64,000 nt of DNA, from the NCBI RefSeq assembly GCF_905475465.1, contig NC_062257.1, positions 4,960,001-5,024,000 on the forward strand. Reading direction: 5' to 3'. A program made the position numbers and the translations under genes. The notes under the pieces are model-generated. The model was given only the letters and a program-made list of their open reading frames with translations, did no database searches and had not been told where the DNA came from. Below, one piece after another: positions 10,401 through 20,996 of the stretch (within the stretch, counting starts at the first letter, position 1; each line of letters starts with the position of its first letter). Source of the stretch: Pieris napi (Eukaryota; Arthropoda; Insecta; Lepidoptera; Pieridae).

Positions 10401-13070
10401 GTCATCTTTCTAATAAAAAATATCATAATTGATCCATTCGCCAGACACCTCATACTTACAACATTCCATTGAGTAGGGGATTAAAAACAAATATGCATTG
10501 GTATAGTCTGCAGGCTACAACTGGAGAAGAGTCGCAAAAGATAGAGAACAGTGGAAAGGGTTAGAGGAGGCCTTGGCCAAGAGGCAAACCGAACTCCGAG
10601 ATATACTGGAGTGAAAATATATTAAAGTTCAGATATATAAAGTGACAGAGTTTCGGAATTTAAAGGCTATATTATTATTATTATAGTCGCAGATTGAACG
10701 CATGATCTCAAAATTCAGTGTAGCGCATAGCCACTTAAAATTTATATAAATAATTAAAAAAAAAAAACACTAGCGCTACAACCTCTTTAGGTCTAGGCCT
10801 CAGATTTCTGAATCTGTTTCATCATTTTTAAATCTAATATTCAAGTAGGTGATCAGCCTTCAGTGCCTGACACACGCCGTCGACTTTTTGGGTCTAAGAC
10901 ATGTCGGTTTCCTCACGATGTTTTAATTCACCGTTCGAGCAAATGTTAAATGCGCATAGAAAGAAAGTCCATTGGTGCACAGCCGGGGATCGAACCTACG
11001 ACCTCAGGTATGAGAGTCGCACGCTGAAGCCACTAGGCCAACACTGCTCTATATAAATAATTAATACATCAAAATACCCTGCACATAATGTACTGGAAAC
11101 TCAAAAGAGATTATGAAATTAAATTATTTAAGACCATAGTTAGGCTAACATTCAGCATCCATCTTTGATCATAATGAAATCAAAAAGAAGCCTACAGATC
11201 ATTAAAGCAACGTTTGAGCAAGGGAGCGTTCAAGTATTACGTAACGCAATTTTTGGAGATTATTGACCCCCCCCCCATGTAACTTGCCGTAACGTTTGTT
11301 GTTACCCAAGTACAGTACTGTACCCAAGTATAGTAAACGTTTCGTGACCACCTAGTGACTCTTTAGTTACTATTATGTGGTGTGTCGAAAAAAATATTAA
11401 CGTTAATAATAATATTTAATCCCCGCCCCGCATCGTAACGTTTTACAAAGGGAACCCCCCCCCCCTCCCAAAATTCGTTACGTAATACTTGAACGCTCCC
11501 AATAACAGAAAAAAAATACATACACATTAATAAGATGAACTAGCCATCCTCTGGGTGTTCTGTGATCTTGTGACTTAGCATATACCTCTGGCTCTTGAGT
11601 AGACCCTTGACCGTTGGCCGGTGAAGTAGATGTCGTTAGGCCTTCCCATGTTCTCGACGCGTTAAATGTGTGAAACCTACAAAAAAAATTAACATAAAAC
11701 CTTCCTGAAAATGTAATATATTTTGAGTGTGATGATATGTTACCCATCAGAGAATACCTTGTTTAATTCATAGATCATTATTTGTTTGCCTGTGGCCTAC
11801 AAACTTAAACTATGCTTGCCCTAGGAATCAAACACCAGTCCTTCAGGTTCAATAAACTATGATATAAACAGAGAAAGTATGAGTCATATATGATGTATGT
11901 TTTATTTATGATGTTTTTATCTACCCTTGACTTTGTTAAACAATTTAAGATATGATTAAGAAAATATATGTGACGCAATAAGCAATGACCTAATAACTAA
12001 TATGAACATTTGTTTATCCTTTATCACTTACTTATTGTTAGGATTTAATGCCATAGAAAGAAGATTCAAGAATCTAGGATCATCAAGTTTCATGGCACAT
12101 AATTTAACAAGTTTCTCGCAGTTTGAACGCACACATTGTTGGATATTAATCTTCCACGATGATACTGCATCATCAGTAAGAATCTTTGTAAATGATAATG
12201 TGAGTGCATCATTGTAGAAACGCTGACAGCCTGGGTTATTAACATCTTCACCTAAAATGTACAAATATTATTTAATTTCTATGTAAATAATTAAGTATAT
12301 TTTTAGCTATCTAGCTAGTATTGTTTTAGGGGACTATTTAATTTTAGAATTGGTCTAAAAGATCAATTATTCAGTCACAAACAATCTAACAAAATAAATA
12401 CAATTAATTACAGCAGTATTAAGCTGTGCAACCACTGAGGCATAGAGCAGTCTGGTGGTGATGAACCCACAGATCCTGAGGTTCCTCAGATTTCTATATA
12501 CATTTTATTATAATTTTTTTTTATTAATCAAGAGTTAAGAGATCACATAGATCAAGACTGACAAACCTCTTAAGATTCACTGCTTTAGGTTTGTGTTAAA
12601 CATTGTTCGAAAATTACAATTGTAATTGTATTTAAAAGTGCTTCTCAATTAACATTCTAAAAAAATATACTTCATATATTTGTTAAGTTTGTATAATCTT
12701 AAGATACAAACCTTTGGCTGCAAGCTCTGTCGCAGCAATAAGTAAACTCTCTAACTCCTGTTCAGGCAGCACAGGCACAACCCAACGAGGGCTTGAAATC
12801 TTTTCTTCTAAGATTCTCAATTTTCCCAGAGGAAATGAGATCTACAAGAAAGAATATTCTAATTTAATAATTATTAAATGTAAAACTTGAATCTAAATTG
12901 TCTTGGAAAACAATTTTAACTATAATGTATTAAATAATACAAATTAAATAATTTAAGTTTAAAGATTACTTAAGATTTAAATTACTTAATATTTTTTTGC
13001 AAAACTAAAAAAATATTAAGATAGTTACCTCCCCAGGTACAGGCTCTTGTTCCTTCATTGATATTGTCAT
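1443..13070 (-). CDS. faf: Fat facets / USP9X-type ubiquitin C-terminal hydrolase, N-terminal part (gene continues off the left edge)
   Basis: Ten coding exons read on the minus strand: 13029-13070 (start codon), 12712-12841, 12032-12251, 11524-11676, 9657-9837, 8910-9068, 8092-8245, 5573-5724, 3446-3703 and 1443-1541. Together they give 1548 nt, 516 codons, with every junction in frame. Diagnostic stretches are SFTKILTDDAVSSWK (exon 3), FRLKMILRLLQMSSFNGKM (exon 8), GKHEAIVKNLHDLLAKLAW (exon 9) and RRLAEDDKDGVM (exon 10), all matching the N-terminal armadillo/HEAT-like region of USP9X as remembered. The catalytic Cys/His USP domain lies far downstream in this family and is outside the window. 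USP9X/Faf removes ubiquitin from substrates such as the endocytic adaptor epsin (family knowledge). The fourth exon's donor is the least certain: GTATGT gives Asn-Val-Phe-Gly at the junction. Introns hold SINEs, a Helitron, MITEs and a minisatellite, but none interrupts an exon. Confidence 0.9.
1566..1915 (-). repeat. Second tRNA-headed SINE family (family U), full length
   Basis: The minus-strand head reads GGCCTCATAGCCTAGCGGTC with B box GGTTCGATTCC. A body of about 230 bp follows, then a tail GTGCCAGAGCCATAAAGG and an A-rich end at about 1569-1579. A 5'-truncated copy of its tail is at 20669-20745. It sits in the faf intron between exons 9 and 10. Confidence 0.75.
1927..1976. repeat. Perfect 21-bp stem-loop
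   Basis: Positions 1927-1947 (CGCAATTTGT, nine A, TG) are the exact reverse complement of 1956-1976, with an 8-nt loop. It lies 11 bp beyond the SINE at 1566-1915, in a faf intron. Confidence 0.7.
2245..3060 (-). mobile_element. 3' end of a CR1-like non-LTR retrotransposon
   Basis: Minus-strand codons encode the C-terminal tail of a reverse transcriptase-type ORF (LCKKAYYKVNDYLVDKRAW then stop at about 2831). A 3' UTR follows that is shared with a plus-strand copy at 53490-53790. It is interrupted by another insertion at 2412-2784. Confidence 0.7.
2412..2784 (-). mobile_element. Retroposed insert with poly-A tail and target duplication
   Basis: Flanked by identical AATTAGAAGTAGCC at 2397-2410 and 2785-2798, and ends on the minus strand in an A run (2411-2428). 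The uninterrupted host sequence exists at about 53590-53620. The insert looks like the 3' end of a LINE or a SINE; no ORF is recognised. Confidence 0.8.
3233..3390. repeat. Partial copy of foldback family F
   Basis: Shares CACGCGAAACGTCGG and the right arm of the copy at 27-240. The left arm is missing, replaced by LINE-adjacent sequence. Confidence 0.6.
3980..4075. repeat. AT-rich palindromic microsatellite
   Basis: Alternating (AT)n blocks joined by TTTATA spacers, able to fold on themselves. It lies in the faf intron between exons 8 and 9. Confidence 0.8.
4545..4780 (-). repeat. LINE-tail/SINE-like repeat (family R), copy 1
   Basis: Contains the family R landmarks CGGGCAGGAGG, GTGCGTTGCCGGCC and ATACGGATGGTATT. 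Other copies are at 29590-29815, 30440-30520, 51005-51190 and 54635-54893, with fragments at 32583-32660, 58715-58770, 60045-60125 and 61885-62110. Confidence 0.7.
4869..5363 (-). mobile_element. Non-autonomous Helitron-type element
   Basis: On the minus strand it starts TCTATATATATAAAAATG after an A and ends GGGTCCGCTAG before a T, matching 5' TC, 3' CTAG and A/T target. It carries no Rep/helicase ORF. Family knowledge: lepidopteran Helitrons commonly show these ends. Confidence 0.7.
5976..6348 (-). mobile_element. Element Z, copy 1, with conserved short ORF
   Basis: About 370 bp, bounded by TTTGACGTGATAACGTC and a T-rich end after AACAACCAATATT, with a subterminal inverted partner GACGTTATCACGT. 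It contains a 66-codon ORF (6092-6292) also present in copies at 30913-31297 and 43533-43928. Transposon class is unclear. Confidence 0.65.
7020..7252. mobile_element. PIF/Harbinger-like MITE (family M), copy 1
   Basis: Inverted ends GGGAGCGTTCAAGTATTACG, flanked by TAA at 7017-7019 and 7253-7255. The interior has G-rich runs and CACTAGGTGGTCAC. No transposase. Confidence 0.8.
7381..8068. repeat. Minisatellite, 28 copies of a 24-25 bp unit
   Basis: Unit TGTAATTGGTGAAGTG plus a T-rich linker and AGCA. Copies differ mainly in the linker: GTGTTTTAGC, GTGTGTTTAGC or GTGTTTTTAGC. First and last units are the most diverged. It ends 24 bp before the last base of the faf exon at 8092-8245, inside the intron. 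Confidence 0.95.
8370..8443 (-). repeat. Fragment of SINE family S
   Basis: Retains GGGATGAGAGTGGCACG and TAGGCCAACACTGCTC, the tRNA-like end of the family at 283-571. Confidence 0.6.
9217..9509. mobile_element. PIF/Harbinger-like MITE (family M), copy 2
   Basis: Ends GGAGCGTTCAAGTATTACGT and ACGTAATACTTGAACGGTCC; one terminal G is lost. The flanking triplets (TAA left, ATA right) do not match, so the duplication has decayed. Contains long C runs. Confidence 0.75.
10769..11052 (-). repeat. tRNA-headed SINE (family S), full length
   Basis: Minus strand: TGTTGGCCTAGTGGCTTCAG and B box GGTTCGATCCC, the best-preserved promoter boxes of the S copies. In the faf intron between exons 4 and 5. Confidence 0.82.
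11222..11500. mobile_element. PIF/Harbinger-like MITE (family M), copy 3
   Basis: Complete inverted ends GGGAGCGTTCAAGTATTACG. Its right end is 23 bp from the donor of the faf exon at 11524-11676. Flanking triplets CAA and AAT do not match. Confidence 0.78.
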
Positions 13071-14218
13071 TATTACAACATTACATTAATCATTTCTCTC
13101 TGTAAAATATTTATAAAATAATAAGGCGTATGACATTAAAATACGTTTCTAGCTACGAAAAAATTCAATTAGACTTAGTATTCAAATTAAAAATTAATGT
13201 TATATACAATTTTGAAATTAAGGAAGATTTTTGCTATTATGCTTGCTACCTTTCAATATGTAAAGAATTTACATTATTATAGCTGATAAAATTTATAACA
13301 TCAAGTATTCATTTGTGTATCTTACATGCATTTGAGACAGGAAAAATATAATCGATACTGCCACACCGATAGAGATTTTTTTATTATATTTCAGTCTAGT
13401 TACTATTAATAACTTCTAAACATATGGAACCATATAAGTACAAAATATTAGGCGAAATTATCGCTTTTTTCTACTGAAAATTAATATTATCCGATCAGCC
13501 GGCGCGACAAAATGGCGTCATCGACTAATTTATTTACATTTTATAACGATTTTAAACTGAATTTATTGAAATACTCGGATAGAAATGAAACAACATACAA
13601 TATAAAAGAATAATAATAATTTACCTTCACTTTATATTTTAATCACCGCACTGAAATCAAAAAACCACAAATTCATTCACTACCTACACTATTTGACGTA
13701 ATAACGAAAATAGATAAAACCCACAGGTTACTTAGAACAAGAAGCAAATTTCTTTGAAACATTTACAGATAACACACAAAGTATTTTCCTTACCATGACA
13801 GCCATCAAAACATGAATCATCATCAGTCATCATCATCATCAGTCCGAAAAAGGAACACAAATAACATTTAAACGAGAAAACTATTTTTGAATTAAAATAA
13901 TGAACCACTAAGTTTGGTTCTCGACTGGAAAACATTGTTTTGAGTGGAATCATCATAGAATTTTCAAAAAGCTCGGTTGACGGATCGGTTAGTCATTCGT
14001 ACATCACTACTGAGTACTGACTACTGAGTACTGTCAAGTGTCAACTATGAGTCTATGGTTATGAACCAACCACTGATGACTGAAATTAGAAATATGGAAA
14101 CAGTAAACAATATTGTTATAAATGATTAAAAGAATATACCCTATTATTTATTTTTAATTGTATTAATAGGTTTTAAAACTAGTGTACGATTTACCTACCA
14201 AGGCAATTTTGTGACGAA
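13071..14218. promoter_or_regulatory. Divergent intergenic region between faf and DTWD1
   Basis: About 1.15 kb separates the faf start codon (minus) from the DTWD1 start codon (plus), so both promoters and the faf 5' UTR should lie here. A small GC-rich patch at about 13498-13525 (GCCGGCGCGACAAAATGG) stands out from the AT-rich surroundings. Two imperfect copies of ACTACTGAGTACTG sit at about 14006-14032. I did not identify a TATA box or a transcription start; a bidirectional promoter is an inference from spacing. Confidence 0.4.
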
Positions 14219-15221
14219 ATGAATCCAAAAAGTCCTGAAGCAAGGAAGCGGGAAGAAAATCCATTCGGTGGATTAAAAATAAGTGACTCCGATGTTTTGC
14301 TTAGTTTAAAAAGTCGGAATCCATGTCCACGTTGTAATAAATCACGGATGTATTTTTGTTACACTTGTTACGTGCCGGTTTCCACTCTAGAGGGTAGGAT
14401 TCCATATTGTAATGTAAGATATGAATTGCTCATTTTACTCATGTGACATTGTGTTCTTACAATCATTTTATTTTTAAAATATGTTTTAGCTACCCATCAA
14501 AGTTGATATAATAAAACACAAGCGTGAAATTGATGGAAAGAGCACATCTGCACATGCAGCAGTGTTAGCCCCTAAAGATGTAAACATTTTTACATACCCC
14601 AATATCCCACAATATGATGAAGATGAAAGAGTGGTTCTCCTTTATCCTGGGACTGATGCTTGCACAGTACCCGAGTTGTTTACTGGCAGACGTGAAAAGC
14701 AGTCATATTCAGACCACCTGTTAGCCGAGTTGCCCCATGGCTATAATGTTGGTACATTAATGAAGAAAATATTTAATAACAATCAAGTACATAGAATTTG
14801 CCACAGTGAGAATTTACCTATCGATAGACTTGTGTTAATTGACAGTACTTGGAATCAAAGCAAAGGAATATTTGCTGATAGCAGATTACAATGCATACCA
14901 AAAGTTGTTTTACAGAATAGAGTTTCACACTTTTGGCGCCATCAAAAAGGTAGTCCACGTTGGTATCTATCAACAATTGAAGCTTTGCATCAATTTTTGT
15001 TAGAACTACACATTTGTGCGTGGGGTTGCGATGAGAAATATGTTACTGAACTAACACAGGAGTATTTAATACATGAAGAACAAAACCACTTACAGTGTAA
15101 GCCATATAATGGTCAATATGATGAGTTATTATATTTTTTTAAATTCCTGTATGAAAAACTACATAGACTTTATGACCACGAAAATTTACTGTCTTACAAA
15201 AGACCAATGGAAGTTAAATGA
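14219..15221 (+). CDS. DTWD1: DTW domain-containing protein 1, tRNA-uridine aminocarboxypropyltransferase
   Basis: Two exons, 14219-14413 and 14490-15221, encode 308 residues. The N-terminus carries a four-cysteine zinc knuckle, CPRC at 36-39 and CYTC at 47-50. The C-terminal half has the family signature as LIDSTWNQ, with Asp183, Thr185 and Trp186. Family members use S-adenosylmethionine to add a 3-amino-3-carboxypropyl group to uridine in the D-loop of tRNAs (acp3U), for DTWD1 at position 20. The junction is phase 0 (AAT|GTAAGA, then TTTTAG|CTACCC). The start is the first ATG in the frame. Length is close to vertebrate DTWD1. The gene is divergent from faf and converges on ebi. I am confident of the family and fairly confident it is DTWD1 rather than DTWD2, because of the zinc knuckle and the DxTW spacing. 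Confidence 0.9.
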
Positions 15222-15227
15222 TTAAAT

Positions 15228-15237
15228 AATAAATAAA
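15228..15237 (+). terminator. Overlapping polyadenylation signals of DTWD1
   Basis: Two overlapping AATAAA hexamers (15228-15233 and 15232-15237) follow the DTWD1 stop codon by 6 nt, implying a very short 3' UTR. The cleavage site was not determined. Confidence 0.6.
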
Positions 15238-15503
15238 TATTTTGAAACGTGTGATTCCTTTTTTTATGCAAAGGGTTCTATAGTTTGCATTAATAAAAAA
15301 TAGGCATTTTATCAAAAACTTATATATTAATTTTAATCTTAATTTCATGTCATTTTCTATAGCCATTTACAAAGGCTGGTTAATAATTCAAGTATAGCAA
15401 CATAAATTAAAATGTGATATTGCTTAGACAAAAATTCAATATTTTGAATACATTCTTGTAATACAATAACAAATTAAAGTTAATAAAATAACTACTTCAA
15501 GAA

Positions 15504-15509
15504 TTTATT
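15504..15509 (-). terminator. Candidate polyadenylation signal of ebi
   Basis: AATAAA on the minus strand about 330 nt beyond the ebi stop codon. The stretch 15240-15840 between the two converging genes shows no other coding potential and is AT-rich. Confidence 0.4.
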
Positions 15510-15840
15510 TGATTGGCACCTTGTCAACATACCCAATGGCTAAATAAGTATTTTGAATAGCCTATATGTTTGCTATATGATATAATCTATGCATTTTCTA
15601 AGTGATAAATAGTTACATTATACAAGTTGCCAGCTCAAAAAAGGTATATAATACACATTTTATATTCCGCTGAGTCTCTTAGATATAAATTTCACAAATA
15701 TAATTCCTTTAACAAAAGTAGGTCTATAGTGCATCATTCATTTAATAAGTACTTAATTATTTTAAAATTACTGTGTTATCTCCAATAATGTGAAAACCAG
15801 AAGCTATTGTAGTATAAAATCCTTAACCAATAACCTCATA

Positions 15841-18347
15841 CTATAGCTTGCGTAAATCTAAAACAAAAACACTTCCATCACTAGCACTTGCACCAACCTT
15901 AGTGCCTCTTGAATTCCAACAAACCTCAAATATACCCCCAGTTCCCTTGTATGAGTGAACAAGAGATCCCGTTTGTGTAGACCAAATATGAACACATTTA
16001 TCAAATGATCCACTTGCCAAGAACTTTCCATCTGGAGAAAAGGCAACACTGTATACAGGTTCTGTGTGTTTAGTAAGTGTATGAACACATGCACCTTTCT
16101 CCACATCCCAAAGACGCACAGTGGAATCGAAAGAGGCACTTGCTAATATTAAGTTCATGTTGGGGTTCTGAGTCCCTGGTCCAGTAGGTGACCACTTTAT
16201 GGTGTATATTTCCTTTGAATGAGCTTGCAGGTCATGAACACAGGTATCTTGCTTCATAGACCAGATCTTTAATGTCATGTCGTCAGAACAAGAAGCAAGA
16301 AGCTGTCCTTGGGGATCCCATTTGATAGCGTTAACTTCATTCTGTAAAATATGCCACATAAGGTTATATCAGAAACTAATATTCAAAAACATGTTTTAAA
16401 ATAATAATAATGAAAAATAATACTTACTGTGTGACCTAAGAAACTCTTTATTGGCTTATCAACATTCAGTTTACACACTTGGATGCTCTGGTCCGTTGAG
16501 CAGGATGCAAAAGAGGTATTAGTTTGCCAATCTACATCTAGTGCTGGTGCTTTATGGAAGCAAAACTGTTCAGTGCATTGACCGGAGGCCGCGTCCCAGA
16601 TAATAGTTGTTTTGTCAACCTGAAATGTAAAACAGTTGTAATTGCCTGTTCATGATTATAAAACACCTTTAAAATAAAACTTAACATATTGATAAAGAAA
16701 GCACATGTTATGCAAAAAAAAAACAAAATTCTTCTGTAATTGTTTCTTGTATAACAAAATGAAATTAATTGAAATAAGTCTTATGATTCTTGTGACAATT
16801 TCTAACATACATGAAGCAGTTAGATTTATCAGACAAACCAATAAAAGATACAATATATGACATGAAAAAATTATTTACACATATAATATCTAATCATATT
16901 ATATCATAAGAGCTTACCCCTGCACTCAATATATAATTGCCTCTTTTATTCCATTTTAAAGCAAATATTGGTCCTTTATGTTGACCTAATGTTGAGGCAA
17001 GCTTCCCATCAGTTGTCCAGATACGGGCATAGCCATCATAAGAACCAGTGGCTAATAGATTACCATCACACTACATGAAAAATATAAAATTATCACCTGA
17101 ATATTTGGCTACTATTGATATAATTAGGTATCATCATTCTTTACATTAAGATTTATTTAATATTAAATTATGTACTTTAAAATTAAAGTTTCTGGAATCA
17201 TCTAAAATTTAAATAATTTATTTATCTTATATCATAGTGATTAACAATGTTATATATAAAAATGGAAACAATATAGTTAATTATACAAACATTCCAATCA
17301 AGTGATGTGACATCCTTATTACTTGGTACTTCTGCTCCACCTCTTTGAATACAGTGCCTTAATATTAGTTGATTTGGAATACTTGTTGGATTATCAGACA
17401 TATCCCAAATTCTGAAATTATGTAACAATTTAGTCTATATTTCCTGGGATAATAGGAATTCTCACATTAATCACATAGTATATCTTAACCATAATAAAAT
17501 CATTAAGGGATGATAAATATTTTTATACTATGGGAGGACAAACAAGCTTGTGGGTCATTTTATAAAACTAACCTGGCTGTGCTGTCTCCAGAACCACTTG
17601 CTAATAAATCTGTGCTAGGATTCCAAGCACAAATAAACACCTCAGACTCGTGACCTCTTAGTACTGTGGCTTTACTAGGTGGTATTTCTATAGATTGATC
17701 CGTCTCCATACTTTCAGGGGCACTTGGTGTTTCAGCACCAGCAGTTGTAGTTGGAGCTGCGCAGGTAGGAACCTAGAAGTATCAATTTGGTAATGTAGAG
17801 ATATATTAACAATTGGAAGCTGACAACACAAAATTCTGTAATGCAAACCTCAACACCATTCTGTTCACTGCCAGAACCAGTTTCTTTATTAGCCTGTTTC
17901 AGAGCATTGTGTGCGTTTTGACGTGCGGCCACTATATCTGGTGTGACAGCATCTATTAGACTGAGACTTTCAGTAAGTCTGGTTTCAGAACCTAAAAAAA
18001 TATTTCAGTTACTATAACTTGTATTACTTAATCATATGAACAGTAAGTAATATGTTGCTAGGTACCGTCTTCGCCCAATGTAATCTCCGCTTCGGTATAC
18101 TGTAATCCTTTTTGAAGTATATTGAGAAGAGCTGCTGGAGGTACGAGGGCTCCATTTATATTGCTTTGTGAAATGTGCGATTCAATCCCAAAAGTATATG
18201 CTGAATGGTGAAAACCTAAACAAATAGATTTATTAAACTATATATTCAAACTTCTGTCGAATCAACAACTAACAAGTCTGTCACATTACCGGACTCTTGT
18301 AAGTATCGGTATACGAGGAAATTCACTTCGTCAATAGAAAAACTCAT
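15841..18347 (-). CDS. ebi: Ebi / TBL1XR1, F-box-like and WD40 repeat corepressor subunit
   Basis: Eight coding exons on the minus strand: 18290-18347, 18066-18215, 17849-17991, 17573-17772, 17291-17411, 16918-17070, 16428-16619 and 15841-16341. They sum to 1518 nt, giving 505 residues, all junctions in frame. The start is MSFSIDEVNFLVYRYLQESG, the LisH motif at the N-terminus, followed by the F-box-like region (ALVPPAALLNILQKG). From about residue 153 to the end run WD40 repeats with clear blades such as DKTTIIWD, DDMTLKIWS and FDSTVRLWD. TBL1-family proteins are core subunits of the NCoR/SMRTER-HDAC3 complex and help exchange corepressor for coactivator; Drosophila Ebi also links EGFR signalling to degradation of Tramtrack. 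Length and domain order match the family. The 118-152 linker, rich in Pro/Thr/Ala, is the variable part. One copy of each exon is present with no sign of damage. Confidence 0.95.
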
Positions 18348-19239
18348 CTTAGTTCATGAGATTTAATCGCTGTCCATTAATTTATTTAAATTTAATGTTA
18401 AAAACAAATCTAATTTTACAAATAAAAATGCACAGCCACACCAACAACTAAAAAGCGCTATTGAACACAGTCCACAGAACACATTATAATTTTTTTTTTT
18501 GGAGTTGGCCTGGTATTTTTTTATTATTATTTAACTATCGACCACAGTACCTCACTGTGTGTAGTCGCTATACAAATATTATCTACGTCTTATAAACTAT
18601 TTTAGGGGAGGGAGTCTGGGCCTATGCTGCTACGGTTCCAAGTACGACAAGCTTGCATCGCATGGAATCATAGGCTCAGGCCTACTCTACCTTATCCTTT
18701 TGATGAGTAGATGGGCTTAGACTTGGGAGTAGCGCAGGTGATGAGATGTTTGTTTGGATCACAGGTAGATCCGTTTTGCAATCATAGGGGAGCTTAGTAG
18801 AGCAAGGAATACACGGTCACCCACCAACTACGACGATTACACAGCCGAACAAAGTACCAGAATTCAAAATCATTTATTCATATAGGTAACACAATGTACA
18901 CTTATGAACGTCAAATAACACCGGCTTTAGTACTTCAGTCGCACCTGAACTATTTCCTAAATGGATACACTTGTATCGCCTATTTTTAAGTTCTGGAATG
19001 GTGCCCAGATCGTGGTAGCCTGCTAATGTGCGGTCTGTGTCCAAGAACTGTAGCCATGTCGACCCTACTAGTTTCAAATTGGGGAGATGCGAACTTAGTC
19101 CAATTGTCCCGAGTTGCATGGCATTTACCTGTCGGCTGATCTCAGCTTTGGGCCTTTTATTCACTCTTAGACCCAGGTGGCAGGCAAAAACATTGGTATT
19201 TTGGCATAAATCCTAAAAGCTTTTACGTTATCAAGCTCC
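18348..19239. other. Spacer with LINE-derived debris between ebi and SelR
   Basis: Contains a stretch shared with LINE tails elsewhere (ATAGGTAACACAATGTACAC near 18880). The rest, including ORFs of about 60-96 codons, shows no recognisable protein. Confidence 0.35.
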
Positions 19240-19360
19240 AGTGTGCTTAATGTGGAGTGAAGCAGTAATGTCTGGGCCGGTGCTTCCAAATGCGATCTGG
19301 GTGCTTTGGATACCATTGAAAGGCGGGCTAAGCGAATCCAAAAAGCCACATCTCACTTAA
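19240..19360 (+). pseudogene. Remnant of a non-LTR retrotransposon reverse transcriptase C-terminus
   Basis: The frame reads VWAGASKCDLGALDTIERR followed by AKRI, a typical post-RT motif of jockey/CR1-type elements (consensus-like HLWxGxxxxxLxxLDxxQRRAxR). A stop codon lies just upstream in the same frame, so it is degraded. Confidence 0.65.
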
Positions 19361-19793
19361 CATCAAAATATGGGATTGTATTCAAACGTTTGTACAGTTT
19401 TATATTTAAAAAAAAGGGGGTGAAGTCCCTCGCCGAAGATATGAAACTTCGTAATGTGAAAATGAAAGTAGGAAGGGGTAGAAATTGATGTTTTGTGAAA
19501 TTATATTGTTTCTTTAAGACAAGCTTTGGAGTTTATATTTGGTTTAGTTTGTTGATTGCGTTCGAAGCTTAATATACTTAAATTTATGGAATCGTGTTTG
19601 TAGAGATAAAAAATTCTTGAATAAAGTACCCCCTAAAAATCACCCTAAATAAATGTACCCCCTAAATTTGGGGGGGAAACCCCAAAGTTGGCAAGACTGT
19701 CTGAACATGAACATCTAAAAGGATAATATAACGTAAAATTGTCGCGATTAGTTTCCTTCGTTTTTAATTATTCAAAAACTGATAATAACTATA

Positions 19794-20660
19794 GGTCTAC
19801 CAGGATCTGATGGCAAAAAGGGAAAAAAGAAATTGACGCTAGCAATACTGGGGAAATTGGAGTAAAACGTTTTGATACTTTTTTTTTCCTTATAGCGGCT
19901 GATTCTGTGTTATAACTTATATATGCAAAATATATAAAAATTTATCCAATGATAATTTTTGAAAATGTGGCGAATGTGGGGTTTGAAATTTAGATGAAAA
20001 CTCCAATTACTCTGTTCATGAGTTTATTAATTAATTAAGAACTTGAAAATGGTTAAAATACTGCACATCCATAAAAAAGTCTTCAACGCAGTATTTATAA
20101 TAAACCTTTCCTCCTGCATCGTAATTAACCGATCTTGTTCTATGAACTTATTTTCAATTTTTATTACATGTTCACAAGATTTTCGCTATTCATCGATCCC
20201 TATTTGAGAGAAAGAAACAGTGTAAAACTCATTTATCTTGTTTCTGATCAATTCTAAATCAAAACTATCCAAGTTTATTTGTGGTATAAGAAACCCCTGA
20301 AATAAACCAAAGTTTAGTATAAGTACATAATATAATACACACGAAGAATCCCATAAGTCAAAGTATCAAGACGTGTCATTCCTACTAACCAGTCAACGCT
20401 TGCACATGGCTCAATATCGATGATTGTGTATGTTCTGCATCTTGTTGATCAAGTATTCTTTGATAAACATTGAAAACAATATGTCTTGCTTGCGATCGAA
20501 GAGGTTTCTTCGACATTTTCATCACTTTTTAAAGGAAACTTGAAGCCAAACCAAAAACAATTCCTCGAAATTTCAGTTGACAGATGAAATTTTTCTTTTA
20601 TTGCCATATGAAAATCGCTAATTTTTTTTAAAAAATTTTGCCATCAGATTCTGGTAGACC
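19794..20660 (-). mobile_element. Degraded TA-duplicating DNA transposon (IS630/Tc1-like transposase traces)
   Basis: Inverted ends GGTCTACCAGGATCTGATGG (left) and the reverse complement with one change (right), each flanked by TA. On the minus strand, 20385-20516 encodes MSKKPLRSQARHIVFNVYQR and about 23 more residues to a stop, like a transposase helix-turn-helix start. Further along, a frame near 20190-20300 reads NLDSFDLELIRNKINEFY, like the segment after that HTH in IS630-type proteins. No complete gene. Confidence 0.65.
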
Positions 20661-20668
20661 TATATAAC

Positions 20669-20745
20669 AGCGAATTATAAAAATCTTATACTTGACACTG
20701 GCTAACAAACCGTGCCAGAGCCATAAAGAGAAAAAAAAAGTAAAA
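20669..20745 (+). repeat. 5'-truncated SINE family U tail
   Basis: Shares ATAAAAATCTTATACTTGAC and GTGCCAGAGCCATAAAG with 1566-1650, on the opposite strand, and ends in an A-rich run. Confidence 0.65.
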
Positions 20746-20996
20746 TTGACATTGGCATTTAGCATTTACTATCAGTTCACAGTTGTCACATTTGTCATTA
20801 TTGCAAATTTTGTTTTATTATTCCGATTTACGGTTAAAAAATAACATTAATCTATAATTTATTATAATATTCTATGCAAAATAACTATGAAAACTGTACC
20901 CAAAACTTAAAATTCATATCAGTATTTTACTATCTTGGTTATTACGTAACATTATGCTAAGATTATATGGTAGTACTGGAATTTTGTGATGTAGTT

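Noticed and set aside
18874..19349. Minus-strand ORFs of 60-96 codons upstream of ebi
   Set aside because: They are antisense to LINE-derived sequence; the real signal is the plus-strand RT remnant at 19240-19360.
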